This document shows, one piece after another, positions 8,911 through 18,494 of a stretch of 64,000 nt of DNA (the stretch's first letter is position 1; every line of letters begins with the position of its first letter). The notes under the pieces were generated by a model. The model did not search any database. It saw only the letters and a list, made by a program, of their open reading frames with translations, and was not told where the DNA came from. The position numbers and the translations under genes are program-made. This stretch comes from Mucilaginibacter myungsuensis (GTDB lineage Bacteria > Bacteroidota > Bacteroidia > Sphingobacteriales > Sphingobacteriaceae). The DNA lies in NCBI RefSeq assembly GCF_015222005.1, contig NZ_JADFFL010000002.1, forward strand, positions 558,001 to 622,000, read 5' to 3'.

Positions 8911-9948
8911 ATGCCGAGCCAAAATTCCATGAACCAGATACTGATCATTTATACCGGAGGGACAATTGGTATGATGAGGGACCCTAAAACAAAGGCCCTC
9001 AAACCGATCAATTTTGAACAGATCATGGATAACGTTCCGGAGTTGGAACGTTTGGATTGTCGCGTGATGGTCCACTCTTTTGATGAGATCATCGACTCAT
9101 CTAACATGAGCCCTGCGGTATGGAGGCAACTGGCCGAACTGATCGAAAGCAATTATGATAAGGTAGACGGTTTTGTGATCCTGCATGGATCGGATACCAT
9201 GTCTTTTACGGCTTCGGCGTTAAGCTTTATGCTGGAGAATCTGGCCAAACCGGTCATCTTCACAGGCTCGCAATTACCTATCGGATCTATCCGCACGGAT
9301 GCCAAGGATAATTTGATGACCGCTATAGAGATAGCCCGGGCAACAAAGAACGGCAAAGCGCGCGTGCCCGAGGTTTGCGTTTATTTTGATTACAAACTCT
9401 TCCGCGGTAATAGGTCGTTCAAATATAATTCGGTCAAATTTGAGGCGTTCCGCTCGCCCAACTATCCTATCCTGGCCGAATCCGGCGTGCACATGATCTA
9501 CAGCGTGAACGATATCCGTCATCCTAAAGATGATCAGCTGATCGTGCATAAGGAACTAATGGGTGATGTAGCCGTGCTGAAACTTTACCCGGGCATTAGC
9601 CCTAAGGTAGTCGAGGCCATTGTTACTGCCGATGTACGCGGTATTTTGATGGAGACCTTCGGCGCGGGTAATACCACCACCGAAGCGTGGTTCCTTGACC
9701 TGCTGAGAGGGGCCATAGCTAATGGTAAAGTGATCCTGGATATATCTCAATGTAAAGTAGGCACGGTTGAACTGGGCCGTTACGAGACCAGCAAGGAGCT
9801 GAAGGAAATGGGCGTAGCCAACGGTTACGACATGACCTACGAGGCCGCCGTCACCAAAATGATGTACCTGCTTGGGCAAACCACCGACCCTATACAAGTA
9901 AAAGAATGGCTGGAAGCCGACCTGCGCGGTGAGTTGACGGTATCTTAA
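8911..9948 (+). CDS. ansA: Type I (cytoplasmic) L-asparaginase
   Basis: 345 aa from the ATG at 8911. L-asparaginase hydrolyses asparagine to aspartate and ammonia. The first catalytic threonine lies in YTGGTIGM and the second in VILHGSDTMSFTASALS. FTGSQLPIGSIRTDAKDN and TFGAGNTT further match the AnsA family. No signal peptide is present, consistent with the cytoplasmic low-affinity enzyme. An in-frame TTG at 8902 lies inside the -7-like box TATAATTG (8897-8904), so translation should start at 8911, only 6 nt from the box, probably on a leaderless mRNA. It ends at a strong terminator. Confidence 0.94.
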   Translation: MPSQNSMNQILIIYTGGTIGMMRDPKTKALKPINFEQIMDNVPELERLDCRVMVHSFDEIIDSSNMSPAVWRQLAELIESNYDKVDGFVILHGSDTMSFTASALSFMLENLAKPVIFTGSQLPIGSIRTDAKDNLMTAIEIARATKNGKARVPEVCVYFDYKLFRGNRSFKYNSVKFEAFRSPNYPILAESGVHMIYSVNDIRHPKDDQLIVHKELMGDVAVLKLYPGISPKVVEAIVTADVRGILMETFGAGNTTTEAWFLDLLRGAIANGKVILDISQCKVGTVELGRYETSKELKEMGVANGYDMTYEAAVTKMMYLLGQTTDPIQVKEWLEADLRGELTVS

Positions 9949-9976
9949 GCCATACAAACATAACGAGCTAACACAA

Positions 9977-10005
9977 AAAAGTCCGGGCCTTGCGCCCGGA
10001 CTTTT
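9977..10005. terminator. Bidirectional terminator between ansA and convergent gene
   Basis: AAAAGTCCGGGC and GCCCGGACTTTT (stem 9977-9988 with 9994-10005) enclose a 5-nt loop. U runs are available on both strands. It serves ansA and the convergent small exported-protein gene. Confidence 0.9.
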
Positions 10006-10036
10006 CCCATTTTAATTAACTAAACTTATTACACTA

Positions 10037-10435
10037 TTACTGTTTGAAGAAGAAGGCACGTTGATTATTATCGGTGCTGTAAACCTGAACCAATTTGTTG
10101 GTCACCTCGCCGTTAACGGTCACCTGGAAGGTGTAGTCGCCGTCCTCTAACTGAGTAAGGTCATAACCTTTTTGTGATACCGCGTCTTTTTTTGAAAGCA
10201 CATCGCTCAGCATTACTTTGCCGTTAGCATCGTAGATCTTTACGCCGGTGTTGGCAGCTTCGGCTTTGTGGACGATCACTTGTACACCACGGTCCTGGGT
10301 AAGTGAGTTGAACACTACTACATTTTGTTTTTCTTTAACTTCTTTGGTCTTGTCGGCTTTATCTGCTGCGAAAGCGCCGGTTGATAATAAAGCGATACCG
10401 AAAAATAATGCTGAGGTTTTGATGATGGTTTTCAT
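10037..10435 (-). CDS. Small exported protein, unknown function
   Basis: 132 aa from the ATG at 10435, which gives a clean signal peptide (MKTIIKTSALFFGIALLSTG, cleavage after FAA). The open frame extends 19 codons upstream into a hydrophilic segment that would bury the signal, so it is rejected. The mature part is Lys-rich, then a beta-rich region (QVIVHKAEAANTGVKIYDANGKVMLSD, split here as one domain) ending with AFFFKQ. It resembles the short beta-sandwich modules (DUF3244/T9SS-sorting-like) common in Bacteroidota exported proteins, but no catalytic motif is visible. TTCCTTTG at 10490-10497 with TTTG 18 nt further upstream may be its promoter. Confidence 0.75.
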   Translation of the reverse strand: MKTIIKTSALFFGIALLSTGAFAADKADKTKEVKEKQNVVVFNSLTQDRGVQVIVHKAEAANTGVKIYDANGKVMLSDVLSKKDAVSQKGYDLTQLEDGDYTFQVTVNGEVTNKLVQVYSTDNNQRAFFFKQ

Positions 10436-10878
10436 AATATTTTGAGTTTTGGTGGAGTAAATATTTTTTGTTTGTGTGTTTCTATGATCCAAAGGAACGC
10501 ACTATTTCCCGACCTCAAAATTGATTTAGACAAGCATGGCATTAATCTCGACCAACGGGCAAAAAGCTGATATTTCGCCAAAAACAGGCGTTCGTCGGTA
10601 GTTTTGGGGGTTGATATACAGGGATGGGGCGTTCGTCTATACGAAGAGGGTGTTGGTAGATGAAAAGCGAGGGATCTGACGGGATAAAGATCGTTTTCTT
10701 ATGGTGGCGGGCGTTATGTTATTAACTAAATTTGTCATCCTGAATGCAGTGAAGGACCTTCACCATTAAGCATATCGGATCTGCGTATCTGCTTTGCATT
10801 GTAGCGAAGGGCCTTCACTGCATTCAGGATGACAACTGGTTAATTTGCCGATGGGTGTGTGATGTAGAAGCTTGCCCC
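10436..10878. other. Intergenic region with one palindromic repeat
   Basis: 443 nt without a supported gene. It holds the probable promoter of the exported-protein gene near 10490-10520 and a large inverted repeat at 10734-10833. The rest shows no coding signature. Confidence 0.6.
10734..10833. repeat. Long inverted repeat (REP-like element)
   Basis: A 22-bp arm beginning GTCATCCTGAATGCAGTG (10734-10755) is repeated perfectly in inverse orientation at 10812-10833, around a 56-nt centre. The motif GTCATCCTGAA...CAGGATGAC also appears, in variant form, in the tandem array at 52888-53455. Confidence 0.8.
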
Positions 10879-11889
10879 TCAAAACTCCACCACCACATCA
10901 TCTCCCAGCGCATACCCGGTACAGGTAAGCACCAAACCTTCAGTGATATCTCGGTCGGTCAGCACCTCGTTAGCGGTCATCACTACCTTGCCCAATGTAC
11001 ACTTACCCACACAAGTCGAACACATGCCGGTGCGGCAACTATAGGGTAGTTGGATATTGTTTTGAAGCGCGGCTTGTAAGATAGACTGGTTCTCGCCCGC
11101 AATAATATCATGCACTTCATCGTCAAAGATCAGGCGCACTTTATGTGGCGGAAAATTGATCGGTGGCTCACTTACATTAATGATATCCAGCACAAAATTC
11201 TCCTTGCGGATATGGTCTTTACTGATGCCCATGTAGAGCAAGGTCAGGCGAACCATGCGCATGTACTCAAACGGTCCGCACAAATAAAATTGCGCTTGTT
11301 TCATGTGGTGGCGTAACTGTTGTTGAACCAGCATTTCAATGCCCACGTTGTTCAACCGCTGGCCATCGCCACTAAACAAATAGATGATCTGTAGCCTATC
11401 GGGATGTCCGGCTTGCAGTGCATCCAGTTCCGCTTTGAATAAAGTATTGGCGAGGTTGCGGTTACTATAAATGAGATGCAATTCGCTTGCACCATCAATA
11501 GCCAGCGCGAATTTGATCTGGGATAAGATCGGCGTAATCCCACTCCCGGCGGCAAAAAAGAAGATGTCTTTAGCTGACGCGGTATCGTCCAAAACGAAAC
11601 GCCCCGCAGGTTCAACAGCCTGCCACACATTACCGACCTTAGCGTGCATCAGCAAAAAGCGGGACAGCTCGCCGTTAGGGACACGCTTTACGGTGATGGC
11701 CAATAGTTCATCGACGGGTGCGGAACTGATAGAATACGAGCGGCGCAATTCCTCGCCATGATGTTGGAACACCAGCGTGATGAATTGCCCCGCTTTATAA
11801 GTGATGGCTTTGCCCAATACCTCACGCAAAAAATACGTGGCCGTATCGCCTGTCTCCCATCTGATCGCTTCTACCCGTAGCTCCAGCAT
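10879..11889 (-). CDS. Ferredoxin-NADP reductase-like oxidoreductase with C-terminal 2Fe-2S domain (PaaE/HCR-like)
   Basis: 336 aa. The order of domains is an FAD-binding barrel (RRSYSISSAP, about residues 50-59, the RxYSxSS flavin motif), an NAD(P)-binding fold (FFAAGSGITPILSQI) and a plant-type ferredoxin domain at the C-terminus. The ferredoxin domain carries CRTGMCSTC and a fourth cysteine in LVLTCTGYAL. Such proteins pass electrons from NADPH to a partner oxygenase or other acceptor. No oxygenase is nearby, so the partner is unknown. The ATG overlaps the stop codon of the upstream MDR oxidoreductase (TGATG, one shared base), indicating translational coupling. A GTG one codon upstream is the alternative start. 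Confidence 0.87.
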   Translation of the reverse strand: MLELRVEAIRWETGDTATYFLREVLGKAITYKAGQFITLVFQHHGEELRRSYSISSAPVDELLAITVKRVPNGELSRFLLMHAKVGNVWQAVEPAGRFVLDDTASAKDIFFFAAGSGITPILSQIKFALAIDGASELHLIYSNRNLANTLFKAELDALQAGHPDRLQIIYLFSGDGQRLNNVGIEMLVQQQLRHHMKQAQFYLCGPFEYMRMVRLTLLYMGISKDHIRKENFVLDIINVSEPPINFPPHKVRLIFDDEVHDIIAGENQSILQAALQNNIQLPYSCRTGMCSTCVGKCTLGKVVMTANEVLTDRDITEGLVLTCTGYALGDDVVVEF

Positions 11890-12884
11890 CACACGCGCAA
11901 TACCAGCTTACCAAATTGCGATGAGCTGCCCATTTTATCAAATGCCTGTTTAGCATCAGTCAGCGGGAATACCTCATCAACCACGGGAATGATCTGGTGT
12001 TCGTCTACAAAGTCGCTCATGGCGTTAAAGTCATCGATGGTTCCCATGGTAGTGCCTAATAACTGCAGTTGTTTCCAGAATATCATACGGCCATTCAGCG
12101 CATGGATATCACCCATGGTCGCCCCGAAGGTCACGATGCGGGCGCCGGGGTTACATAGGGCTGGTATTTTGCTAAAGCTTTCGCCCAGTACGCTGTCTAT
12201 CACCACATCAAAGCCGCCTGCCAGTTGACGCAATTGCTCGGCCCAGTCTTGCGCTTTGTAGTTTACGCCTGCGCTGGCGCCTAACAGGCGGGCCTGTTCT
12301 ATCTTTTCGCCGGTGCCCGAGGTGACAAATACCTGGCAACCTGCCGCGACGGCGTATTGCAACACAAAAGTGCCTGTGCCACTGCCTACACCAACGATCA
12401 GCACCTTATCGCCCTTTTTTGCCTTGCCTTTAACAAATAAAGCGCGGAAGGCCGTTAGGCCGGCCAGGGGCAGCGCGGCAGCTTGTTCCCAGTTAAGGTG
12501 GGCGGGTTTGGTGTGCAGGTATTGCGTTTCGGTCTTTACGTATTCTGCAAAAGTGCCGTCCTCGGGCAAGCCCAAGATCTTAAAATCATTACCCTGAAAA
12601 TCGGGCGAATCGCCCCAGTTATGGGATGGATTGATGATGACCTCTTTACCGATCCAGTCCTGATCGGCATCACTGCCCACTTCGGTCACAATGCCCGAAC
12701 CGTCGGCACCCAAAGTAGTAGGGTATTTAAGGCCGGCATATTTGCCGGTGCTTATCCAATAGTCGCGGCGGTTAAGGGCGGCGGCTTTTATTTGTACCAA
12801 TACCTCAACGGGTTGCAGAGTGGGTTTGGGTACGTCTTTATATACAACGGGGTTTTCCCGGGATTCTAATACGATGGCTTTCAT
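11889..12884 (-). CDS. Zinc-free MDR-family quinone/alcohol oxidoreductase
   Basis: 331 aa, medium-chain dehydrogenase/reductase superfamily. The N-terminal GroES-like domain contains AAALNRRDYWISTGKY and GADGSGIVTEVG. The catalytic-zinc cysteine is absent, and the structural-zinc cysteines are missing too, as in quinone oxidoreductase-like (YogA-type) members. The nucleotide-binding loop is VGVGSGTGTFVLQYA. It probably reduces a quinone, enone or aldehyde with NADPH. The substrate is not evident. It is translationally coupled with the ferredoxin-type reductase that follows, so the two may act in one redox step. Confidence 0.85.
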   Translation of the reverse strand: MKAIVLESRENPVVYKDVPKPTLQPVEVLVQIKAAALNRRDYWISTGKYAGLKYPTTLGADGSGIVTEVGSDADQDWIGKEVIINPSHNWGDSPDFQGNDFKILGLPEDGTFAEYVKTETQYLHTKPAHLNWEQAAALPLAGLTAFRALFVKGKAKKGDKVLIVGVGSGTGTFVLQYAVAAGCQVFVTSGTGEKIEQARLLGASAGVNYKAQDWAEQLRQLAGGFDVVIDSVLGESFSKIPALCNPGARIVTFGATMGDIHALNGRMIFWKQLQLLGTTMGTIDDFNAMSDFVDEHQIIPVVDEVFPLTDAKQAFDKMGSSSQFGKLVLRV

Positions 12885-13082
12885 TTTAAAGATTGTATAT
12901 CAGTTATCCCGATAGTTATCGGGAAGAGGTTAGTGACCTGCACTGACCTTTGTAAATAAACCCGATAATAACGGAAAGGTTGCGTCGGGCTAATGAGGTG
13001 GGCAAACCTTGCAGTGGATAGCGGGGCTACCGGCCGCTATGGAATACTGCCCGATCATTTTCAGATCCATTCATTTTTTTTT

Positions 13083-13194
13083 ACCACAAAGGTCACAAAG
13101 GACTTGCTTTTCCCAATAGACACAAAGAACACAAAGTTTTGAATTATTGAAGCTTTGTGTGCTCTGTGCTTTCTTTCTTTGTGCCCTTTGCGGT
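13083..13194. repeat. ACCACAAAGG-type palindromic repeat, copy 1
   Basis: The element opens ACCACAAAGGTCACAAAGGA and closes with CTTTGTGCCCTTTGCGGT in inverse orientation, with several internal ACAAAG/CTTTGT iterations. A second, better preserved copy is at 47521-47625. Confidence 0.8.
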
Positions 13195-13220
13195 CATCTT
13201 CACCCCAACTTCCCTAAACA

Positions 13221-13249
13221 AAAAACGGCCCCGAATTACCGGGACCGTT
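13221..13249 (-). terminator. Rho-independent terminator of sodB
   Basis: On the minus strand AACGGUCCCG pairs with CGGGGCCGUU (one G-U) around a 6-nt loop and is followed by a U run. It lies 18 nt after the sodB stop codon. Confidence 0.85.
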
Positions 13250-13267
13250 CTTAAATTATCTTTCAGC

Positions 13268-13879
13268 TTATTTGGTAGCTGCCGCGTATAATTCGGCAAC
13301 GTGTGCCCAGTTGATCACGTTCCAGATAGCGGCCAGGTAATCCGGGCGACGGTTCTGATATTTCAGGTAGTAAGCGTGCTCCCAAACGTCGATACCTAAG
13401 ATCGGGGTGCCTTTTACCTCAGCGATATCCATCAACGGAGAATCCTGGTTAGGGGTTGATGTAACGGCTAATTTTTTATCAGCAGTAACAATTAACCAAG
13501 CCCAGCCCGAACCAAAACGGGTAGCGCCGGCTTCAGAAACTTTGGTCTTGAACTCAGAGAATGAACCAAAAGTGCTCTTGATCGCGTCGGCCAAAGCGCC
13601 TGTAGGCTCGCCACCGCCGTTAGGCGACAGGATGGTCCAGAACAAGCTGTGGTTGTAGTGACCACCGCCGTTGTTACGCACTGCGGCAGGGTATTTAGAT
13701 ATGTTTTTAACGATGTCCTCGATGTTGCCGGTCGCCTCTGGTTTGCCCTCTAAAGCCTTGTTAAGGTTAGTAACATAAGCCTGGTGGTGCTTTCCGTGGT
13801 GAATTTCCATGGTAGCTTTGTCAATGTGTGGTTCCAGAGCGTCGGTAGCGTAAGGTAACGCCGGTAGTGTAAATGCCAT
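13268..13879 (-). CDS. sodB: Superoxide dismutase, Fe/Mn family
   Basis: 203 aa, full length. SodB converts superoxide to peroxide and oxygen in the cytoplasm. The metal ligands are in place: His27 ([11 protein letters not shown]), His in [10 protein letters not shown], and Asp and His in [26 protein letters not shown] is conserved. Fe versus Mn use cannot be settled from sequence. There is no signal peptide. Its -7 box TATATTTG lies at 13920-13927, and transcription ends at the hairpin 13221-13249. Confidence 0.96.
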   Translation of the reverse strand: MAFTLPALPYATDALEPHIDKATMEIHHGKHHQAYVTNLNKALEGKPEATGNIEDIVKNISKYPAAVRNNGGGHYNHSLFWTILSPNGGGEPTGALADAIKSTFGSFSEFKTKVSEAGATRFGSGWAWLIVTADKKLAVTSTPNQDSPLMDIAEVKGTPILGIDVWEHAYYLKYQNRRPDYLAAIWNVINWAHVAELYAAATK

Positions 13880-13919
13880 AACGGATTATTATTTAAGGTT
13901 AAATATCAATGTATTGATG

Positions 13920-13927
13920 CAAATATA
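13920..13927 (-). promoter_or_regulatory. -7 box of sodB
   Basis: TATATTTG on the minus strand is an exact TAnnTTTG match 40 nt upstream of the ATG. No clear -33 element is seen. Confidence 0.55.
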
Positions 13928-13988
13928 AGCGACCAGCTTTGGATTTGTTCTAAATTAATGTCAGTTTTTGAACGGTGACCGGAATGCT

Positions 13989-14033
13989 GCTAACGCGACC
14001 TACTGACGGCCAGAATTCGCACGCCGCCACATA
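13989..14033 (-). pseudogene. Remnant of a glycine dehydrogenase (gcvP) gene
   Basis: On the minus strand this segment translates to [15 protein letters not shown]. The intact gcvP has [15 protein letters not shown] at 15649-15693. About 80 percent of the 45 nucleotides agree, in the same frame and on the same strand. The flanks do not continue the match. This looks like a tiny leftover of a duplicated or horizontally acquired gcvP end. Confidence 0.6.
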
Positions 14034-14157
14034 GGCTGGTGATGCTTAAATAGAAATGCATCCAAGTCATGAACCTGGACGGGCAGCGGACCCGATCAAC
14101 CCCAGCTTGTCGAATTTTACGCTATGCTAAATTTTGATCAGGTGGGGTTGTTAAGCA

Positions 14158-14173
14158 TGTTCACGCGTGAACA
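14158..14173. repeat. Perfect 16-bp palindrome
   Basis: TGTTCACGCGTGAACA reads identically on both strands. It has operator-like size but no adjacent gene start; the nearest coding sequence ends almost 300 nt away. Confidence 0.6.
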
Positions 14174-14456
14174 CGAAGCACCCCGAAAGTGTAACTGATT
14201 CATTGTCAGCACTGTTTTTCATGGCCGTGAACAAGCCGAATGAACGAGGGCTGTGCGTTCGTGTGCAATTATCTCATTATTAACGGCTTATGGTCAGGTA
14301 GTCTGTCATCTGGCGGGATGCGCCCGTGAACAACCTTTTGCGACAATATGGTGCTCAATTGCGGTGCTGTTGCTTACATTTGATACTATCCGGTTAGCAT
14401 TACAAAATATTAAAAACTTAGTAACTTTAATAATCTTGTATTTTAGGTTCGTTACC

Positions 14457-14879
14457 TTATCTTGATAAAAAGATATAATAAGTGTCTTTACGGTCGGTCG
14501 GGTCGCCGTATAATAGGGTGAGTTTATTACTGGTGAGTACTAATGTTTTGGGCATATTCTCTTCGGCTTCTCTATCTTTTTGTTTTGGGTACTTCATGTG
14601 CAGTTTATCTCCGGTGAGTGTATAGGTAAAAATCAATGTACCGTCTATGCCCGTACCGTCCGCATTAAACTGCATGATCTCGCCTTTGGTATATTTACCT
14701 ACCTGGCTATGCACCAACACGCCATTCCTAAAATAATTGACGCTATCACGTAAGTAGTTCCATTTGCCCACAATAGCACTTGTTTTAATGTTTGTTGGCG
14801 TAGCATCTGTATCACCTTTTTTGCAGCTGAATAATTGGATCGTAAGCACCATGATGATGGTGAGCCGGAATAATTTCAT
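14457..14879 (-). CDS. Lipocalin-like lipoprotein
   Basis: 140 aa with a lipoprotein signal peptide: hydrophobic residues 5-17 and lipobox LFSC followed by KKGDTD. The mature part reads like the short lipocalin-like domains abundant in Bacteroidota: IVGKWNYLRDSV at the start of the barrel, FNADGTGIDGT in the middle, and LTSNKLTLLYG near the end. It is presumably anchored to the outer or inner membrane facing the periplasm. The ligand is unknown. It is flanked by gene-free DNA, so no operon context helps. Confidence 0.8.
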   Translation of the reverse strand: MKLFRLTIIMVLTIQLFSCKKGDTDATPTNIKTSAIVGKWNYLRDSVNYFRNGVLVHSQVGKYTKGEIMQFNADGTGIDGTLIFTYTLTGDKLHMKYPKQKDREAEENMPKTLVLTSNKLTLLYGDPTDRKDTYYIFLSR

Positions 14880-15009
14880 GCGATAAAGTTTGTTTCGATA
14901 GCGAATTTACGTTTTTAGAGATGAATGTACAAGCTAAAGTGGTTTGATGAGGAGCAGAATTAACTGTACGGCAGTACAAGACTGTGGCTTGTACGGGCAA
15001 GGTAAAAGA

Positions 15010-15456
15010 TCACTTATCTCCTTCAGGCTTCATCAGCCGTTGTTCCCATTTATCCCTTTCCCACCAATCTTCCGCTTCAGTCCAAAAGTCGATGACATCT
15101 TTAGCAAGTTTCTGATAAACATTGCTAAAGAACGAAGTTTTACCGAAATCGAACCATGAGTCACCTGTTGCTTTTGAACCAAGCCGATGCCTATTGAACA
15201 TATCATGAGCAGTACATTTATTAGGGAGCACGATACTACCCCATCCGCGGTAAATGCCCTCGCTAGAACAATTTGCGATCTCGACCACGAACTTAGGCTC
15301 ATACATGTTAAATTGAAAGGTCAGCAAATTGATCCTGTCAGTCTTCACTCTTCTGAAGTGTGGGAATGAGCCCTTAAAGCCTTGCTTTCTCAAAAAAGGA
15401 ATAGTTATAGCCTTGATGGCCTCATCCATTAAAGCTCTTTTTTCTTTGTGGGTCAT
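15010..15456 (-). CDS. DUF4304-like hypothetical protein
   Basis: 148 aa from the ATG at 15456. The frame is open a further 15 codons to 15501, but that start would lie inside the gcvP terminator hairpin, so the internal ATG is preferred. The order of features fits DUF4304: a helical N-terminus (AIKAITIPFLRKQGFKGSFP), a beta strand block (FRRVKTDRINLLTFQF), and a Trp-rich C-terminus (FWTEAEDWWERDKW). It is cytoplasmic with no signal. Function is unknown. Confidence 0.75.
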   Translation of the reverse strand: MTHKEKRALMDEAIKAITIPFLRKQGFKGSFPHFRRVKTDRINLLTFQFNMYEPKFVVEIANCSSEGIYRGWGSIVLPNKCTAHDMFNRHRLGSKATGDSWFDFGKTSFFSNVYQKLAKDVIDFWTEAEDWWERDKWEQRLMKPEGDK

Positions 15457-15470
15457 GGTTATGCGAATAT

Positions 15471-15498
15471 AAAAAAAGCCCCCCAAGTTGGAGGGCTT
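15471..15498 (-). terminator. Rho-independent terminator of gcvP
   Basis: On the minus strand AAGCCCUCC pairs with GGGGGGCUU (one G-U) and is followed by a run of seven U residues. It lies about 50 nt beyond the gcvP stop and overlaps the 5' side of the DUF4304-like gene. Confidence 0.8.
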
Positions 15499-15514
15499 CA
15501 TATTATCAAAAGAC

Positions 15515-15545
15515 CTTTCGCCTTTTTCCTTTAACCTTTCACCTC
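15515..15545. repeat. Single arm of the CCTTTAACCTTTCACCTC repeat
   Basis: CCTTTTTCCTTTAACCTTTC followed by ACCTC matches the right arm of the inverted repeat at 31569-31697. It lies directly after gcvP. Confidence 0.6.
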
Positions 15546-15549
15546 ATTC

Positions 15550-18459
15550 TCACGTCCCAAACTCAGGCGTAGTAACCTCGCTCTCCTCAAACTCATAATC
15601 GGTCAAAGGAGGGCAAGAGCAGATCAGCGTACGATCACCGTAGGTATCGTTAACGCGACCTACCGACGGCCAAAATTTGTAAGCCGCTACGTAAGGCAGC
15701 GGGAACGCAGCTTTTTGACGGGTGTATGGGTGCTCCCAATCGTTACCGGTAACTACCGATACCGTGTGCGGGGCGTTCTTTAACGGGTTGTCAATTTTAT
15801 CCGACAGGCCTTTTTCTACATCGTCAATTTCGTGACGGATGCTGATCATGGCATCGCAGAAACGGTCCAGCTCGTGCTTAGGTTCGCTTTCGGTAGGCTC
15901 TACCATCACCGTACCCGCAACCGGGAAAGATACCGTAGGCGCATGGAAACCGTAGTCCATTAAACGCTTGGCAATATCAACCACCTCGATACCGAAGTTT
16001 TTGAAGGCGCGGCAATCCAATATCATCTCGTGCGCGCAACGATCATTAGCACCGGTGTATAATACCGGGTAATGGTGCTGCAAACGGGTCTTGATATAGT
16101 TGGCGTTCAGGATTGCGTATTGGGTAGCGTTCTTCAACCCGTCACCACCCATCATTGCGATGTAAGCGTGAGAGATGATCAAAATAGAGGCAGAACCCCA
16201 AGGTGCTGCCGAAACAGCCGGGATAGATTTACCCTGATCGATATCAACTACCGCGTGGCCCGGCAGGTAAGGCACCAGGTGCTTAGCCACACCGATCGGA
16301 CCCATACCAGGGCCACCACCACCGTGAGGGATACAGAAAGTTTTGTGCAGGTTCAAGTGGCAAACGTCGGCACCGATATTGGCCGGACTGGTCAGGCCTA
16401 CCTGCGCGTTCATGTTAGCACCGTCCATGTAAACCTGTCCGCCGTGCTGGTGAATGATCTCGCATATCTCGATGATCGACTCCTCGAACACCCCGTGGGT
16501 AGACGGATAGGTCACCATCAGGCACGATAGGTTATCTTTATATTGCTCGGCACGGGCTTTCATATCAGCCACGTCTATGTTACCGTTCTCGTCACATTTC
16601 ACAACTACGATCTTCATACCCGCCATCGCTGCCGAAGCCGGGTTGGTACCGTGTGCCGATGAAGGGATCAGCGCGATATTACGGTGATGATCACCACGAT
16701 CGTTATGGTAAGCGCGGATAACCATTAAACCGGCGTACTCGCCTTGTGCGCCTGCGTTAGGCTGTAAGCTCATGGCGGCAAAGCCGGTGATCTCGCTCAG
16801 CCAGTTGTTCAGTTCGTCAAATAATTGCATGTAACCGCCGGTCTGGTCGGCAGGAGCAAAAGGGTGCATCTTGCTAAATTGCGGCCAGGTAACAGGCACC
16901 ATCTCGGTAGTGGCGTTCAGCTTCATGGTGCAAGATCCTAAAGCGATCATGCTATGGCAAAGCGAAAGATCCTTGGTCTCTAACGATTTGATATAGCGCA
17001 GCATCTCGTGCTCGCTGTGGTGGCTGGTAAATACCGGGTGGGTCAGGTAAGCCGATGTACGCTGCAATTCAGCCGGGATAACGGTCTCTACCTTAGCTTG
17101 CAGGCCGTCAAAATCAACATCAGTTAAGGACTTGCCTTTAACACGGGCAAAGAATTTAACGATTGTCTTGATATCCTCAGGCGAAGTGGTTTCGTCGATA
17201 GAGATGGTTACGTCCTGACCAACGTGGTTCAGGTTCATCTCGTTATTAATAGACTCAGCTTTGATCGGTCCGGCCAGGTCGCCCAAGCTGAATTTTACCG
17301 TATCAAAATAAGCGCTGTTCAATTGCTCGTAACCTAACTCGGCTAAGCTTTGGCTTAACAATACGGTCAGACCGTGGATACGTTCGGCGATCAGCTTTAA
17401 ACCTTTAGGGCCGTGGTAAGCGGCGTACATACCGGCCATGATAGCCAATAGCGCCTGAGCGGTACAAATGTTAGAAGTAGCTTTATCGCGACGGATGTGC
17501 TGCTCGCGGGTTTGCAGGGCCATACGCAGGGCATAGTTACCCGCGCTATCGATAGTTACACCGATGATGCGGCCCGGCATAGAGCGCTTGTATTCTTCTT
17601 TAGTTGCAAAGAAAGCAGCGTGCGGACCACCAAAGCCCATTGGCACGCCAAAACGTTGCGATGTACCTACCACGATGTCGGCACCCCACTCACCCGGAGG
17701 GGTAAGCAGTACCAAACTCATCAGGTCGGCAACTACGGTAAGCTTGATACCGTGGGTGTGACCTGCAGTTGCAAAATCAGCATAATTATAAACCTCCCCA
17801 TGGCCGGCAGGGTATTGTACGATAGCGCCGAACATCGAGTCGTTCAACTCAACGGTGCGGTGATCACCAATAACCAACTTAATGCCGTAAGGCTCAGAGC
17901 GGGTCTTTAGTATATCGATAGTTTGCGGGAACAATTCTTCGGATACAAAGAAAGTATCCGCTTTAGTGTTCTTGCGTAAGCTGTATTGCATGAACATGGC
18001 CTCGGCAGCGGCAGTACCTTCGTCAAGCAAAGATGCGTTGGCGATCTCCATACCGGTCAGGTCCAGTACCATGGTCTGGAAGTTCAACAAAGCCTGTAAA
18101 CGGCCTTGGGCTATCTCGGCCTGGTAAGGGGTGTATTGGGTATACCATCCCGGATTTTCTAAAATGTTACGCTGGATAACACCCGGAACGATCACGTCAT
18201 AATAGCCCTGACCGATGTAGCTTTTAAAAACTTTGTTTTTTGAGGCGGTTTGCTTCAGGTTGTTCAGGTAATCAAATTCGCTAAGTGCGGCAGGTAAATT
18301 AAGCGGCTGCTTTAAACGGATCTTGGCCGGAACGGTCTGATCGATCAGTTCATCTATCGAACCAACGCCGATCGTTTTAAGCATTTGGGCCGTATCTGTC
18401 TCATTAGGAGCGATGTGCCTGTTTTGAAACTTTTCCTGGTATTCAGTGTTTAATGTCAT
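15550..18459 (-). CDS. gcvP: Glycine dehydrogenase (aminomethyl-transferring), P-protein
   Basis: 969 aa, a single-chain P-protein (fused P1 and P2). It decarboxylates glycine and passes the aminomethyl group to the H-protein lipoyl arm in the glycine cleavage system. The N-terminus has [14 protein letters not shown]; the PLP lysine is in [22 protein letters not shown]; the C-terminus has [25 protein letters not shown] take the ATG at 18459 ([11 protein letters not shown]). The frame opens further to 18489 but those residues would lie on the -7 box. No gcvT or gcvH is adjacent, as is common in Bacteroidota. No glycine riboswitch is visible. Confidence 0.97.
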   Translation of the reverse strand: MTLNTEYQEKFQNRHIAPNETDTAQMLKTIGVGSIDELIDQTVPAKIRLKQPLNLPAALSEFDYLNNLKQTASKNKVFKSYIGQGYYDVIVPGVIQRNILENPGWYTQYTPYQAEIAQGRLQALLNFQTMVLDLTGMEIANASLLDEGTAAAEAMFMQYSLRKNTKADTFFVSEELFPQTIDILKTRSEPYGIKLVIGDHRTVELNDSMFGAIVQYPAGHGEVYNYADFATAGHTHGIKLTVVADLMSLVLLTPPGEWGADIVVGTSQRFGVPMGFGGPHAAFFATKEEYKRSMPGRIIGVTIDSAGNYALRMALQTREQHIRRDKATSNICTAQALLAIMAGMYAAYHGPKGLKLIAERIHGLTVLLSQSLAELGYEQLNSAYFDTVKFSLGDLAGPIKAESINNEMNLNHVGQDVTISIDETTSPEDIKTIVKFFARVKGKSLTDVDFDGLQAKVETVIPAELQRTSAYLTHPVFTSHHSEHEMLRYIKSLETKDLSLCHSMIALGSCTMKLNATTEMVPVTWPQFSKMHPFAPADQTGGYMQLFDELNNWLSEITGFAAMSLQPNAGAQGEYAGLMVIRAYHNDRGDHHRNIALIPSSAHGTNPASAAMAGMKIVVVKCDENGNIDVADMKARAEQYKDNLSCLMVTYPSTHGVFEESIIEICEIIHQHGGQVYMDGANMNAQVGLTSPANIGADVCHLNLHKTFCIPHGGGGPGMGPIGVAKHLVPYLPGHAVVDIDQGKSIPAVSAAPWGSASILIISHAYIAMMGGDGLKNATQYAILNANYIKTRLQHHYPVLYTGANDRCAHEMILDCRAFKNFGIEVVDIAKRLMDYGFHAPTVSFPVAGTVMVEPTESEPKHELDRFCDAMISIRHEIDDVEKGLSDKIDNPLKNAPHTVSVVTGNDWEHPYTRQKAAFPLPYVAAYKFWPSVGRVNDTYGDRTLICSCPPLTDYEFEESEVTTPEFGT

Positions 18460-18486
18460 GAAAGAGGGTCCCCTGTTTTGTTGGCG

Positions 18487-18494
18487 CAAAGATA
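18487..18494 (-). promoter_or_regulatory. -7 box of gcvP
   Basis: TATCTTTG on the minus strand, 27 nt upstream of the chosen ATG. It matches TAnnTTTG exactly; no clear -33 element. Confidence 0.55.

Larger units (their letters stand above)
12885..13267. other. Intergenic region with two palindromic elements
   Basis: 383 nt with no supported gene. It contains a short perfect palindrome at 12907-12924 (TCCCGATA-GT-TATCGGGA), the ACCACAAAGG repeat at 13083-13194 and the sodB terminator at 13221-13249. Confidence 0.7.
13880..14456. other. Gene-free region containing a gcvP remnant and a 16-bp palindrome
   Basis: 577 nt without an intact gene. It holds the sodB promoter, a short stretch matching the coding sequence of the nearby gcvP (13989-14033) and a perfect palindrome at 14158-14173. 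The rest looks like decayed sequence with no coding pattern that I can recognise. Confidence 0.65.
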
